Below are positions 12,501 through 21,310 of a stretch of DNA of 64,000 bases, piece by piece (the first letter of the stretch is position 1; each line of letters begins with the position of its first letter). This stretch comes from Liolophura sinensis (Eukaryota > Mollusca > Polyplacophora > Chitonida > Chitonidae). A program made the translations under genes and the position numbers. A model generated the notes under the pieces. That model ran no database searches. It was not told the DNA's origin and was given only the letters and a program-made list of their open reading frames with translations. The stretch is taken from NCBI RefSeq assembly GCF_032854445.1, contig NC_088306.1, positions 4,524,373 through 4,588,372 on the forward strand, given 5' to 3'.

Positions 12501-15500
12501 CTTTCAACTAAAGAAAGTTGAGCACAGATGTTAGTGAAAATAAATCTTGGAAGGCTGAAATGATACATATATATATATATATAAGATTTTGTTGTCACAG
12601 CAACTACAGAAATGGTGGGCTTCCACAATCAGTTTCAATTAACATTTTATTTATCCTGTAAGATATCTGACTGACTGGTTGTTGTTTTACGCCATACTCA
12701 TGAGTATTTCACTCACATGACAATGGGTCAGTATTGTCAGGTGGGTGGAGATAACCCCCAGAAGAAACTGCCGATCACTGGCAAGTCATTGACAACTTCT
12801 CCACTTGTCTTAAAGCAGCCAGCTCTACAACCGTCGTCGTCCAACTCGCCACCAAACCCCATGAAATTAACCACTAAACTGCCTGTGCTGGAATGAGAAA
12901 ATTCCCTGCCGTGGCGACCCCGGTCGAACCCTGGTTGTGGGCATGAAAGTCGGGCACTCTTACCACTACACCACAGCCTGCGGGGGCAATTATGGTCAGA
13001 TGTTATATCTATCGTATCGGATACAGCAGGAAGCCTTGCGATTAAGGATCCATTTTGACTATATTTTAGGCCATTTAATTGATCATGATGTTAGACGTAA
13101 ATGGTCCCTTTTGACGCGAAAACGCGGACGGGGAGGCAGACCCCTGGATTTCATGTATCCCCCTGTAAGCCTCACCATGATCTTTGTAATAGCTGTCAGG
13201 TTATCCACTGGGAAGTCTGGAAGCCCCAGGGTTGTGGACTCGCTGGTCAACATCGTTGTGGCGAAGGACAACAGTTGAGACAATCTGGAGAGTGGCAGAT
13301 ATACAGAGGACGTGAGAATTGTCCTATATATTTCCTTAAGTTCACAAAAGAAGAATGTCTTTGACATGTCTGATACCATGTTGAAATTGAGTATACAGCA
13401 TCTTTTCAAGTTTATATTTTGAGACATGAACTGACACATTCTCATGGCCAGTGCTTGAGATGATGTTAAAACAATAAAAGACAAACAATTGTTTATATAT
13501 TTCTTTTTAACCTGAGAAAACCAGTGTGTCTGATATTTCTGAATGTTTCTGACATTCAAAACAAAGTCCAGGGACTTTTTTTATTGCAGAAATGAAGTCA
13601 AACCTTATGGGTTTGACAAAAAATCTGTCCATCACAAAGCTTACTCAGTTAAGAGGAGTTTTGAGGTTTGTTTGGATGGTAGGGTGATATAAAAGTTTCA
13701 GCCCCTAAAAGTGCAGATTTTAGGTAAAAAATAAAAATCAAATACAGTATTTATAGTGAATCAGTACTATAGGAATGGCTCAGGTATACAATCTGAATGC
13801 ATTTCCTGAACTACAGTTGACATTCAAAATGAAGAGTTTCATGTACATGTAAATATCCTGGTCAGTGACTTTTTTTTTAAAAAAAACAGTCAATGGAGTA
13901 AAATTGAAATCTGTAAATGTAACCTTTTCTCCAAGTAAAGTAAAGTTCAACAGGTCAAATTAATTTGTACCTGTACCTTTCTTGAGGTAAATCCTTTCCA
14001 CTTTCCAGAAGTATATCAAGTTGTTGCTGAAAATATTTTAAAAAATTGAAGCAGTGGATTAAAATTTTAATTACCCATCTATTTTACCTAATTGGAGAAA
14101 ATCATCTAATTATAACAAACAAATCAATGCATTTCTGACACTGAATGTATGCATTACTGGCAACAACATTTCAAATTTTTATTTAAATTATTTAAAGTTT
14201 CAAATGCAAATAATTCAAATATAACACATCCATCTTAACAATTTTATCATTCATGTCATCATTATAAACAAACAAACAAACAAACAAAACTATCCACAAA
14301 ATAAATGTATAATTACCTTAAATGGCAATGGGTTAACATCTCTGGCTTGAAATCTAGATCTCAGGGGTGGATCTAATGGGTTGCCTTGGTAACGAGGAAC
14401 AGGCAAACCAAGGGCGATAACTCTGAAGTTGTTATCCACTCGCACAAGTTTCCAGGAATCCAGTTCTTCTTTTGAATGATCCTGAAGTTGCAAAATTACC
14501 AAGAACAGAACAATGCTAATACACCTCTGTGAACCTTTGGCTCCAAACATTAGATCTTCATTCTGACATATATGTATACTATTAGTTATCTGTCTTTAAT
14601 ACAGTCCGTGTCGACATTGAAGTTCAGAGCTTCCGACGTCAAACAAAGGTTGTATCAATGTCATTTTCTACTAATATTATTCCTGGCTGACCATATCGTA
14701 CAGTTATTAAATGTCAGAGTCGTCATCTGTTTACGCCAGTGGCAGCGCAGCTACATCATCATAGACCTCCTCACAAATCAGCTGATTTAGGTGTCAACAC
14801 CCTTTTTATAGGCAAATTAAATTCCATTATACCGCTACACTGTTTTGATCACAACTCCTGCACTGCAAACTGCCAACATGGTCCAAATTAGTACGTATCA
14901 AATAAGATCTATAGGAGCTGGAAAGATAAAATATGAAGTAAAGTTCATCATACGGACAACTGAAAACTATGTGTAACAATACTTTCATTTATGTTTTCAA
15001 ATTTTTTTTTAAAGTTTGTTGAAAGACATTTAAATATTTGAATACTATGGTGAGTTTTATGAACCACACTGGCGGTATCTAGGAACTCTGATGTGACATC
15101 ACGGTTTTTTCTTGATGTTCACCAGAAGAAAGGAATTTTTGACAACATTATTTCAGTAATGTTTTACTCATGAATAAAAAGGGTTATTACAACATTCAGC
15201 GTCATGATCAGAGTTGGAGAAACTTCCTGTGACGTCAGAATTCCTACACTCTGATAATATGGTTCAGAAAGCCCACCTTAGAATTCAAATGTTTGAATGC
15301 CTTAAACTCTTTACACAAAAATCTAAAAAAATAAATGAAAGTATATTTGTGCATGGTTTTAAGTGGTCTACTTAGTGAAGCCTACTTTGATTTTTAGAGG
15401 TCTTTTCCTTTAACAGAAAAAGGGCTCATATACACGTAGTTCTTCATTGACCGGGTACTTGGTATACACGTATATCTAGTTTAATGAGGCCATATGGAAA

Positions 15501-18500
15501 TGCAGAGGTAGTGCCTATGGTCAGGGCAGAGGTAGTGCCTCTAATCAGGGGGCCTCTGTGGCTGATTGGTTAGCATTCCTCTCTGGCCGTACGTAGTAAG
15601 GTCTACCAGTAACCTGCGGATGGTCATGAGTTTTCACCGGCCTCTGCACAGTTTCCTCCCACGATAATGCTGCCCGCTGAAATATAGTCATGGATAGTCA
15701 TGGATAGCGATGGTTTATTCTGTGTACAACTGCATGGTACCAATCCTCACCTGTAAGAGTTTATCATATCTGTCTGCGGCCATGAGGAATCTACCATCAT
15801 CCAGCTGCATCTCTCTATTCTCCAGCAGGTTGTTGAGTACAGGTAGTACATTCCTCTCCGCCTTCTCAATACCTTCTAACACCAAAACTCTGCCCTCTGT
15901 AGCTGCTCTCACAGCACACTAAGGGCAAGATATTTAATATTTACCTTTTGTTTTATTCTACCATATTCAAATACCTTTATGGGAATAGTCAGGTCAACGA
16001 ATTAGGAAGTGTGAGCAAATACTGTAGATATTAGTGAAAAATGTGGCTACAAGAAACGACATAAAATTTTGCCCATGGTTAAAATGCACAATCCTAAGAA
16101 TTCTGTTGAGCTCAGAAATGTCATTTGAGATTTGATTGGAAGGTAAGGTGACATCCTACAAGAGTAATGTAATGTTAGCACACCCAATAATATTTTAACA
16201 AATTTCATAAGCCTCTAAAGATGTCACTTTGGAGCAAATTTTAGGGTTATTTAATGATAGCAAACTATAACCACAATACACGTACCAATAAATTTGTAGG
16301 AAAATACGTGAGAATGACAGATTTCATGGTTCTCAGTTTGGAGATTACCACAGTGTTGTACAGAATGAATGTTGTATGACAGAGTAGGCTTGCTGAGGTT
16401 TGCAAAAATGTGTCTGCTTGACCATTTTGACTGATTGTCCAAACACCAAAGCAAGATAATTTCCATGTGGTATGACTTGTGTATGTGGATATTTTATTCC
16501 AATTTCCTTTACTTATATTTTGATCCATCACCCATCTTTAATACCTGGTCGATGTAGTAAGCCGTCCCTGAGCGAATCTCTCTCCTCTGTTTAAGATCTG
16601 CCTCTGTAGTGTCTCTTGACAAAGACACATACTCCAACTCCCGCTGAGTCATCTCCTGGAGAAAAATAATCCAGAAATAAAAAATGAACCTTTGACTGTG
16701 AAGGCCAGTTACAGACATAGCTTTGTACAGATACAAACTTAGATTTTCTGCATAGTCAGTGTATATCCCTTGTACAAATAAACACATTCAGCAGAGAAGA
16801 TGGTAGTTTTCTTACATGCATAAAATAAATACATGCATTGTATGATGTTTTATGCCACGCAGTCAGAATTATGATGGGAGGAAACTGAACGTCCTAAGAA
16901 ATCCCACAACCATCCACAGGTTGCTGGCAGACCTTCCCATGTATGGCGGGAGAGGAAGCCAGCATGAGCAAACAGTTCCCAGAGCAATCCTGAGCTGAAA
17001 TACTGACTAATTCTGCTTTTTTACAAAGTGTTGCTTTTGTTGCATCTGAGGCTTTAAAATCTGGAGATTTGTCAGGGTCTGAGAAGGGCAGTGGTCAACT
17101 CCAGGCTCTTTTTGTGTCTTTGTCGATATACAGGATAGCCAATGTAAAATTACAAGTTCTTGAGTGCGGCAATTGAACACCAATTTAATAGTGGATAATA
17201 CAGACCATGATAGATCAGAAATCCTGATGGTCGAAGTCCATCGTTTTTTCAATCAATAAACATTAAGTGTCACCGATAAAGTCTACATACCCTAAATGAC
17301 TATAAATTTCATCCATGACTAACTTGCCCATTTTTCCAGGTTCTGAGAGTTCTACTGATTTTAGAAAGGTGTTTTGAGGTTTGCATGGAACATGAAATGA
17401 TATTCTACTGGAAAACTGTAAGTTTCAGCGCAAAAAAATAATATCTTGTGACATTTATTTGCCTCTAACAATGCTTTTTAGTGGATTTAGGTCACTTGGG
17501 GTATATGCTTGGGGCTTTACATGGTACTTTGCGATTTTTCAGTTATCTGACAATGAGGAGTCATTGAGTGAGTGTAGATATACTGCGTCTTCCTGTGGCA
17601 GTGCTGACAATGTCGAACAGAATGCTTTTCCAGTACGTAATGTGACTCACCAGGTACATCATGGCAACATTCCTTCTCAGGGGGCCTGGTGGGCCAATCA
17701 AAAACACATCCTGGCCCAGCAAGTCCTGTGGGAAAAGTGACACTTCAGTAGATATTAGGGACATGAACAGCTCAAGAAATACATGTCTATCTAGTGATAC
17801 ATTATCACTTTCAATTTTAGCAAGAAATAGTTTTACCATTAAAAAAAATGCATGAATAACATCTTTTAAAAATTTCTCCAAAACAATAAAGTTAACTTAC
17901 ATAAAAATACTTTCTTATTCTTCAGTGGCAAGTGTAGCTCTGCCACCTCAAAACTTCTTATCCATCATGACAATATGTTATTTTTTTAAAGTCAGAAGTA
18001 CAATGTATATGTATATCTTAAGCACTGTTACCTGCAATTAATATATTTCACTAACCTTTTGCATAATCCATCGTAAATGCTTCAATACTGCCTGTGAAAC
18101 AGAGCCACCAACTGAAACAGTGAAAATGCTTATGGGTTTAATTCAAGGGATTAGCATTTAATATGCACAGTAAATAATACACATGTATCCACATATACAT
18201 ATACATGTACTTGCCACTCATGGCTACACTTCATCTAACATCAACTGTAAAGTTGTATGACAATCAGGTGTGAGGAAAAAAACTGATATACTAATATCTC
18301 ATCAACATTCCTTTACTAGAGGGGAATAAAACGTCAGGCTTGTTTTATGTTAAAATCATATCTTTTTTGTGTCTTAAAGACTAAGTCAACTGTATTTGCT
18401 TATATAATGGACACTATATACTTGGTAAGAACTTTTTTGTTTGAGGAGCTCAAATGCTATGGTTCAATTCATTTCCATATTGTGTTTGTTTTCATAATAA

Positions 18501-20091
18501 AAGTTTTTCTAGCTGTAAAAAACAGCTCTGTACATCAAATTTTTGACATTGTATAAATTTAACAAGTGACATTTGCCTCACCAGGTGACTAAGTGGAACA
18601 TGCCATTTTTTGTGGGATGACACATCTATTTTAAATTGGCAAATGCTCACATGCACTAAATATTTGAACTTGTATGAATTTTTTTTATTCTTATCATTAT
18701 TATTCTTATCCCTATATGCTTCTCCAATTTATATAATCAGATCCCTATGACTGTAGTTTGACTTGTTCAATTAACTACAGCCACAGTGGACACTCACTAT
18801 AGTTAACAGGCACCAGTTCTGGACTTTTGGGCTTGGATATGCTGACAGAGACATCTCCAATTGTGGCTGATCCATCAGCTATTAAAACAACACAAAATAC
18901 AAAGATATGATGTAGACAGGTGTGAAATTAATTTGTTTATTTATTTGATTGGTGTTTTACACCGTACTCAAGAATACTTGACTGCGGCCAGCATTATGGT
19001 GGGAAGAAACCGGGGGAAACTCACCAAAATATGCAGGTTGCTGGTAGGCCTTCCCACGTACGGCGATGAGAGGAAGCCACCATGAGCTGTTATTGAGCTC
19101 ACAGAAACAGGTGTGAAATACAAATATTCTAATGCTACCCATTCCAGCTACCTGTACATGTAACTAACAAAAAGTGGCAAAGTGAATCACACCTCGAATC
19201 ACTGCATAACCCTGCTAAACATGCTGCTTAGTAAGCTTAAACATGTGCTCACAAAAAATCTGAGGTTTTGTGTCATTATTTTTCTGTTATTAATATTTTA
19301 ATCATTGTGCAAACAAAATATCTTTCCTCTAAGATCGTGTTACAATATTCATCCAGGAATTTTAGTTTGGAATTTCATTTGAAATTTATTGGAAATTTTG
19401 TTAGCCATAGTATAGATTACACACAAGCAATATGCGCAATGGCGCCAAGATTAGTCTACGAACTGAAGAGTGATGGGACACTGATTGGAAAATTCTGTTA
19501 CATAGGCTGCTGATAACCTCAAAATTTATGCAATGTTACTTTGCACCTAGTTAAAATATAACACAATATTGTTTAGACAGAATGGAAAACTTTTTGCTCA
19601 GGGTTACCACGCATCCCTTTGGAGGTTACCAAGGTGACAAAATGCTATGACTTCATGAAATTCCAAACTGCAAGTGCAAACTGCATGAGGTGAAACTGCA
19701 TGGTATGGTTCCCTGCGAACTGTAGGGAATATATGTTTTGGGGGTTGACGCTGGCAAATTTACAACATAAACAGCAAAATCATTGCGCTCCTGGTAACCC
19801 TTAACCTTGAACAGTTCAAATACTTTCGCAAAGGATATTCCATTCCCGACATGTCAGTCCCAAAGTAACCCTTGGAAAGCATGATGCTTTACTTAGATCA
19901 AATAGGGGCAAACATCAGGTCAACTGCAAATGACAAGGATTTGAATACATAACAAAAAACTAGAAATGCTTACTGGTTTTCCATCGTAACTGCACAAACT
20001 GCAGTGAGCCTGAGGAATCTGCGGACGGGAGACGAACTCCTAACACTCCGCGCAGATGTCCCAATCTACGTACTGCGGTCTCTCCGCTCAT
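521..20091 (-). CDS. VWA8: VWA8, mitochondrial AAA+ ATPase with von Willebrand A domain; 5' part, 19 exons
   Basis: Exons in transcript order: 20091-19974, 18878-18798, 18111-18056, 17725-17651, 16655-16545, 15918-15751, 14481-14317, 14026-13977, 13284-13176, 9993-9889, 9319-9194, 6572-6438, 6157-6080, 5517-5357, 4750-4637, 4208-4040, 3331-3260, 2127-2012, 596-521. All have AG/GT borders and compatible phases; they total 2085 nt (695 codons). The protein lines up collinearly with my memory of vertebrate VWA8 (about 1900 residues), so roughly the first third is present. Residues 1-39 are Arg-rich like a mitochondrial presequence. The first AAA/MoxR module (about 86-260) has GPPGPLRR in place of a normal Walker A and LVLEG as Walker B. 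The second (about 425-610) has an intact Walker A, GPKGCGKS, split between exons 12 and 13. VWA8 is known as a mitochondrial matrix-side ATPase. The gene continues past the left edge. Identification is very secure; exact borders are by eye. Confidence 0.95.
828..1330. repeat. Minisatellite, 30 bp x ~17
   Basis: Unit CTGATTGGATAATACTGCCT plus CCCTGAGGCA, in the VWA8 intron between exons 18 and 19. Because 30 is a multiple of three, it leaves long open frames on the minus strand, which I regard as repeat artefacts. Confidence 0.92.
1343..1608 (-). mobile_element. Family-1 SINE, complete, with target duplication
   Basis: tRNA-like head at the right (TGGCTCAGATGGTTAG-type), (ATTT)n tail at the left. 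Flanked by a perfect 13-bp direct repeat CACAGACATTATA at 1330-1342 and 1609-1621. It inserted at the edge of the 30-bp minisatellite. Confidence 0.93.
2012..2127 (-). CDS. VWA8: VWA8 exon 18
   Basis: Encodes LASSLSTRQLLRIARRLAQY and ends in KSCLSR across the junction. Acceptor TTTCAG, donor CCAG|GTAAAT. Confidence 0.93.
2655..3215. repeat. Minisatellite of 12/15-bp units
   Basis: About 40 units alternating GAAGCGTGTTATAAT and GAAGCGTGTTATAATGAT, in the VWA8 intron between exons 17 and 18. All six frames are largely open, giving spurious peptides. Confidence 0.92.
3260..3331 (-). CDS. VWA8: VWA8 exon 17
   Basis: 24 codons, VPTSPDLSSLLSFVHKMRQ then SHDPT. Acceptor CCGCAG, donor ACA|GTGAGT. 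A 560-bp minisatellite begins about 50 bp into the following intron. Confidence 0.88.
3427..3449. repeat. (GTCA)n microsatellite
   Basis: Short run of the tetranucleotide CAGT/GTCA in a VWA8 intron. The rest of 3335-4035 shows no exon or recognisable repeat. Confidence 0.7.
4040..4208 (-). CDS. VWA8: VWA8 exon 16, sensor region of module 2
   Basis: 56 codons with FSIHPSFRIIALAEPPVVG and the following QQWLTPELL, a near-signature stretch of VWA8. Acceptor ATCCAG, donor CTG|GTGAGT. Confidence 0.96.
4467..4560 (-). mobile_element. Family-1 SINE fragment
   Basis: Carries the tail and TTGATTGGTGCTTTACGCCA core, then a diverged middle; the tRNA-like head is lost. Lies in the VWA8 intron between exons 15 and 16. 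Confidence 0.75.
4637..4750 (-). CDS. VWA8: VWA8 exon 15
   Basis: Encodes LVHDRELTLFDGTRLLRHDR and a short helix ending MINR. Acceptor ACCAG, donor ACAG|GTGGGT; enters in phase 2. Confidence 0.94.
5357..5517 (-). CDS. VWA8: VWA8 exon 14, Walker B region of module 2
   Basis: Encodes DMTARDLLQQRTTLPNGDTA and later LAVLDGVHRIN, the Walker B-like strand of module 2. Acceptor GAACAG, donor ACAG|GTGATG. Confidence 0.95.
5610..5725. repeat. Short tandem repeat with CAACAATTTGACAACA units
   Basis: Two to three copies of a ~50-bp unit containing CAACAATTTGACAACAGATC, in the VWA8 intron between exons 13 and 14. Confidence 0.7.
6080..6157 (-). CDS. VWA8: VWA8 exon 13, Walker A of module 2
   Basis: 26 codons, GCGKSAVVKEFAELLGY then HIEPIMLYQ. 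The P-loop lysine and serine are present, so module 2, unlike module 1, should bind nucleotide. Acceptor GTCAG, donor CAG|GTTTGT. Confidence 0.93.
6438..6572 (-). CDS. VWA8: VWA8 exon 12
   Basis: 45 codons, VPSGSMPQN through VKDFCLIGPK; the last three residues begin the Walker A of module 2. Acceptor CTTCAG, donor AAG|GTTTGT. Confidence 0.9.
6695..6915. repeat. Minisatellite, ~31 bp x 7
   Basis: Unit TATAGGTCAAGTGATCAAAT plus TTATTCTCAAT, in the VWA8 intron between exons 11 and 12. Confidence 0.88.
7095..8100. repeat. Minisatellite, ~60-65 bp x ~15
   Basis: Unit contains GAGATGTCTTTCATTTGCTC, CACCATGCCATGGTTATTG and TTACAATGAAGAAGCAT; copies differ by small indels in the GTCGTTGTT stretch. 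It sits in the VWA8 intron between exons 11 and 12. Confidence 0.92.
8450..9150. repeat. Minisatellite, 50 bp x ~14, with higher-order structure
   Basis: Unit CAGGTGTTTCTCACCTTACT, CAACGATCACTGAGGTTAAG, ATTTATTTGA. Diagnostic variants recur 300 bp apart (for example GTTCCTCACC near 8710 and 9010), showing block duplication of six units. Ends about 45 bp from VWA8 exon 11. Confidence 0.92.
9194..9319 (-). CDS. VWA8: VWA8 exon 11 (linker between modules)
   Basis: 42 codons starting KFELMDKS and ending HKTYHFP, then VPSG in exon 12. Weakly conserved linker; identity rests on position, phase and the flanking KFEL...VP(A/S)G pattern. Acceptor ATCAG, donor CCG|GTATGC. Confidence 0.85.
9587..9656. 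repeat. Inverted repeat with poly-C loop
   Basis: Perfect 14-bp arms TTATCTCCCCTTTG (9587-9600) and CAAAGGGGAGATAA (9643-9656) enclosing a C run and a short spacer. Related to the arms at 9779-9814. Confidence 0.75.
9779..9814. repeat. Second GGGGAGATAA inverted repeat
   Basis: Arms TTATCTCCCCATGG and CCAAGGGGAGATAA, one mismatch, 8-bp loop; followed, like the first, by ATAATC-TACTCAAAGAAA. Confidence 0.7.
9889..9993 (-). CDS. VWA8: VWA8 exon 10
   Basis: 35 codons with HSLIERLYPYETILGKEG, matching the LYPY...LGHEG region of VWA8. Acceptor TTTCAG, donor ACT|GTGAGT. Lies 3.2 kb downstream of exon 9. Confidence 0.88.
10865..11020. repeat. G-rich tract with G-quadruplex potential
   Basis: Many runs of three or more G separated by short A-rich spacers on the plus strand (template strand of VWA8), in the 3.2-kb intron between exons 9 and 10. 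Confidence 0.7.
11489..11700. repeat. Long imperfect palindrome bordered by G and C runs
   Basis: Two copies of a ~37-bp unit (ATGGAATAGCCCATGTACTA...) are followed by two inverted copies; outer arms 11508-11543 and 11651-11690 pair almost perfectly. The ends are a G run and a C run that also pair. Confidence 0.8.
12674..12990 (-). mobile_element. SINE with a distinct tRNA-like head
   Basis: Left end has the shared TTTTACGCCATACTCATGAG core. Read on the minus strand, the right end (about 12990-12900) is tRNA-like: TGGTGTAGTGGTAAGAGTG as A box and GGTTCGACC as B box, resembling Gly/Asp/Glu tRNA. Diverged; no target duplication found. Confidence 0.7.
13176..13284 (-). CDS. VWA8: VWA8 exon 9
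   Basis: Encodes LSQLLSFATTMLTSESTTLG followed by LPDFPVDNL, the conserved lid-domain segment of module 1. Acceptor TCCAG, donor ATG|GTGAGG. Confidence 0.93.
13977..14026 (-). CDS. VWA8: VWA8 exon 8 (50-bp microexon-like)
   Basis: 16 codons plus two bases encoding QQLDILLESGKDLPQE. Acceptor TTTCAG, donor AAG|GTACAG. The phase joins exon 9, which starts with one base completing an Arg codon. Confidence 0.85.
14317..14481 (-). CDS. VWA8: VWA8 exon 7, sensor region of module 1
   Basis: 55 codons with FRVIALGLPVPRY and NPLDPPLRSRFQARDV: sensor 1 and arginine-finger region of a MoxR-type AAA module. Acceptor CTTCAG, donor AAG|GTAATT. Confidence 0.95.
15549..15692 (+). mobile_element. Family-1 SINE, degraded and truncated
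   Basis: Begins GGGGCCTCTGTGGCTGATTGGT, shortened here, skips the middle of the head, then CCTGCGGATGGTCATG and CATAATGCTG-type sequence; tail missing. It ends ~60 bp from VWA8 exon 6. Confidence 0.7.
15751..15918 (-). CDS. VWA8: VWA8 exon 6, Walker B of module 1
   Basis: 56 codons with VLVLEGIEKAERNVLPVLNN then LLENREMQLDDGRFL. Glu-Gly replaces the usual Asp-Glu of Walker B, a family trait. Acceptor CCTTAG, donor ACAG|GTGAGG. Confidence 0.95.
16545..16655 (-). CDS. VWA8: VWA8 exon 5
   Basis: 37 codons including YVSLSRDTTEADLKQRREI, the MoxR-type segment that follows the P-loop. Acceptor CTCCAG, donor CAG|GTATTA. Confidence 0.93.
16838..16975 (-). mobile_element. Family-1 SINE fragment
   Basis: Contains TGATGTTTTATGCC, ATGATGGGAGGAAACTG, CATCCACAGGTTGCTGGCAG and GAGGAAGCCAGCATGAGC, the body of the family-1 consensus read on minus. 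Located in a VWA8 intron. Confidence 0.75.
17497..17575. mobile_element. Family-2 SINE fragment
   Basis: TATGCTTGGGGCTTTACATG, TTTTTCAGTTATCTGACAAT and GAGGAGTCATTGAG match the tail and core of the family-2 copies at 50612-50970 and 59594-59705. Near VWA8 exon 4. Confidence 0.6.
17651..17725 (-). CDS. VWA8: VWA8 exon 4, degenerate Walker A of module 1
   Basis: 25 codons, DLLGQDVFLIGPPGPLRR onward. The P-loop position reads GPPGPLRR and lacks the GK[ST] lysine; this departure is, as I recall, shared by vertebrate VWA8. Acceptor CCACAG, donor CTG|GTGAGT. Confidence 0.92.
18056..18111 (-). CDS. VWA8: VWA8 exon 3
   Basis: 56 bp encoding a helix with the conserved HLRWIMQK just before the first ATPase module. 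Acceptor TTTCAG, donor AAAAG|GTTAGT. Confidence 0.9.
18798..18878 (-). CDS. VWA8: VWA8 exon 2
   Basis: Encodes the stretch with IGDVSVSISKPKSPELVPVNY, matching the conserved segment just after the VWA8 presequence. Acceptor AATAG, donor ATA|GTGAGT. Starts with two bases completing the codon begun in exon 1. Confidence 0.9.
18929..19106 (-). mobile_element. Family-1 SINE, 5' truncated, with target duplication
   Basis: (ATTT)n tail at left, body through GAGGAAGCCACCATGAGCTG at right; the tRNA-like head is missing. Flanked by the perfect 13-bp repeat ACAGGTGTGAAAT at 18916-18928 and 19107-19119, so the truncation was present at insertion. Confidence 0.9.
19974..20091 (-). CDS. VWA8: VWA8 exon 1 (start codon, presequence)
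   Basis: ATG at 20091; 39 codons plus one base, then the donor CCA|GTAAGC. The peptide begins MSGETAVRRLGHLRGVLG and has six Arg in its first 38 residues with only two acids, as expected of a mitochondrial targeting sequence. The start was chosen because the frame joins exon 2 in phase; an overlapping ATG six bases upstream is out of frame. Confidence 0.8.
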
Positions 20092-20734
20092 TCGCCATAA
20101 ACCCAACATGGGTGACTAACCAAAGCAACCCGTGTCACCACATAACGACCCCAGATACTGATCTACAAGCGAGTAACACACGGTCACGTCGTTCCAAAGT
20201 TCACTTTTTTGACAACTGCGCCGCCATGCTGGATAGCTACTGTTTGCACCTCCAGAAGAGGAGAAGCTACAACTATGGGACACAACTCTCTGAAGCTGAC
20301 ATCCAGGAAAAAATAGATGAAGTGTGTTGTATAATCTGATGACTAGTTAAATAGTTACATTACGTCATAAAACATTAAAGAAAAATACTTTAAAACACAA
20401 ACCAAAAAACAGAAACTTAAAACAACAGGTCGACACACTGGACGTTATAATTGCTTAAATATAACCATGTAGACTAAGAAAACCATCAGCCTAAACCGCC
20501 CGTACCGCTGCCGGTGATGTACTAGGGGAGTCAGCATAAACTGGAACTCACAGCCAGGCCAATGCGTCATAGTGTTGTACTAACACGCTAAATACAAGGC
20601 CATGGAGCCTCCGCTGTGTTCATGAAACAAAGCGGTTTATCAGGTATTTGTCCAAGGTTAGTGGTTTACTCCATCAAATACATTTAACCCCCGTCATATT
20701 AGCGAAAAATTATTGAATACGGCAAATAATTAAC

Positions 20735-20929
20735 AGAATACTAGTTCAAGTCCAGCTCATGCTGGCTTCCTCTCTGGTCGTATGTAGGAAGGTCTCCCAG
20801 CAACTTGCGAATAGTCGTGGGTTCCCTCCGGGCTCTGCCCGCTTTCCTCCCACCAGAATGCTGGCTGCCGGGTTACAAGTGAAATATTCTTGAGTACGGC
20901 GTAGAACACTAATCAAATAAAAAAATAAA
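20735..20929 (+). mobile_element. Family-1 SINE, 5' truncated
   Basis: Starts within the B box (AGTTCAAGTCCAGCTCATGC) and runs to TACGGCGTAGAACACTAATC and an A-rich tail. It lies between the VWA8 start and the kinase-like gene. Confidence 0.85.
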
Positions 20930-21059
20930 TACGTTGAACACAAACCATGTATAAAACAACATAAAAGAAAGCGATAATAACGAGTCAAGTAAACAACTAG
21001 CACAATAATGAGTAAGCACAAAAGCAAAGCCGAATCACGTGTCAAATTAATGAAGGCAT

Positions 21060-21065
21060 TTATTT
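21060..21065 (-). terminator. Poly(A) signal of the kinase-like gene
   Basis: AATAAA on the minus strand about 250 bp past the kinase stop codon; the nearest canonical hexamer downstream. Confidence 0.45.
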
Positions 21066-21310
21066 ATCCTTTATCTGTCCATAAATCAATCAATTTTACA
21101 GATTTCAGTGATCGGAAATTCAGGAGAGATTGAAATGATAATTCGAGAGAGGCCATTGAATATTTCACAATGTTATTTCTAGTAAGCTTCATTAATGGTG
21201 TCCCCAGATCATAACACAAATTCATTAAAAACAATTTGAAACATTATGTCAATTTTTGACGTATGACAAAGGGAAAGGAATGCCATTTTGCAATTTTAAA
21301 GGTAAAAGGG

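Noticed and set aside
12900-12990. tRNA gene on minus
   Set aside because: A and B boxes are good, but the sequence joins directly to a SINE core and lacks a proper acceptor stem pairing, so a SINE head.
20004-20339. Plus-strand ORF of 111 codons ending in KIDEVCCII, hinting at an insulin-like A chain
   Set aside because: Overlaps VWA8 exon 1 on the opposite strand, lacks a signal peptide and the insulin cysteine pattern.
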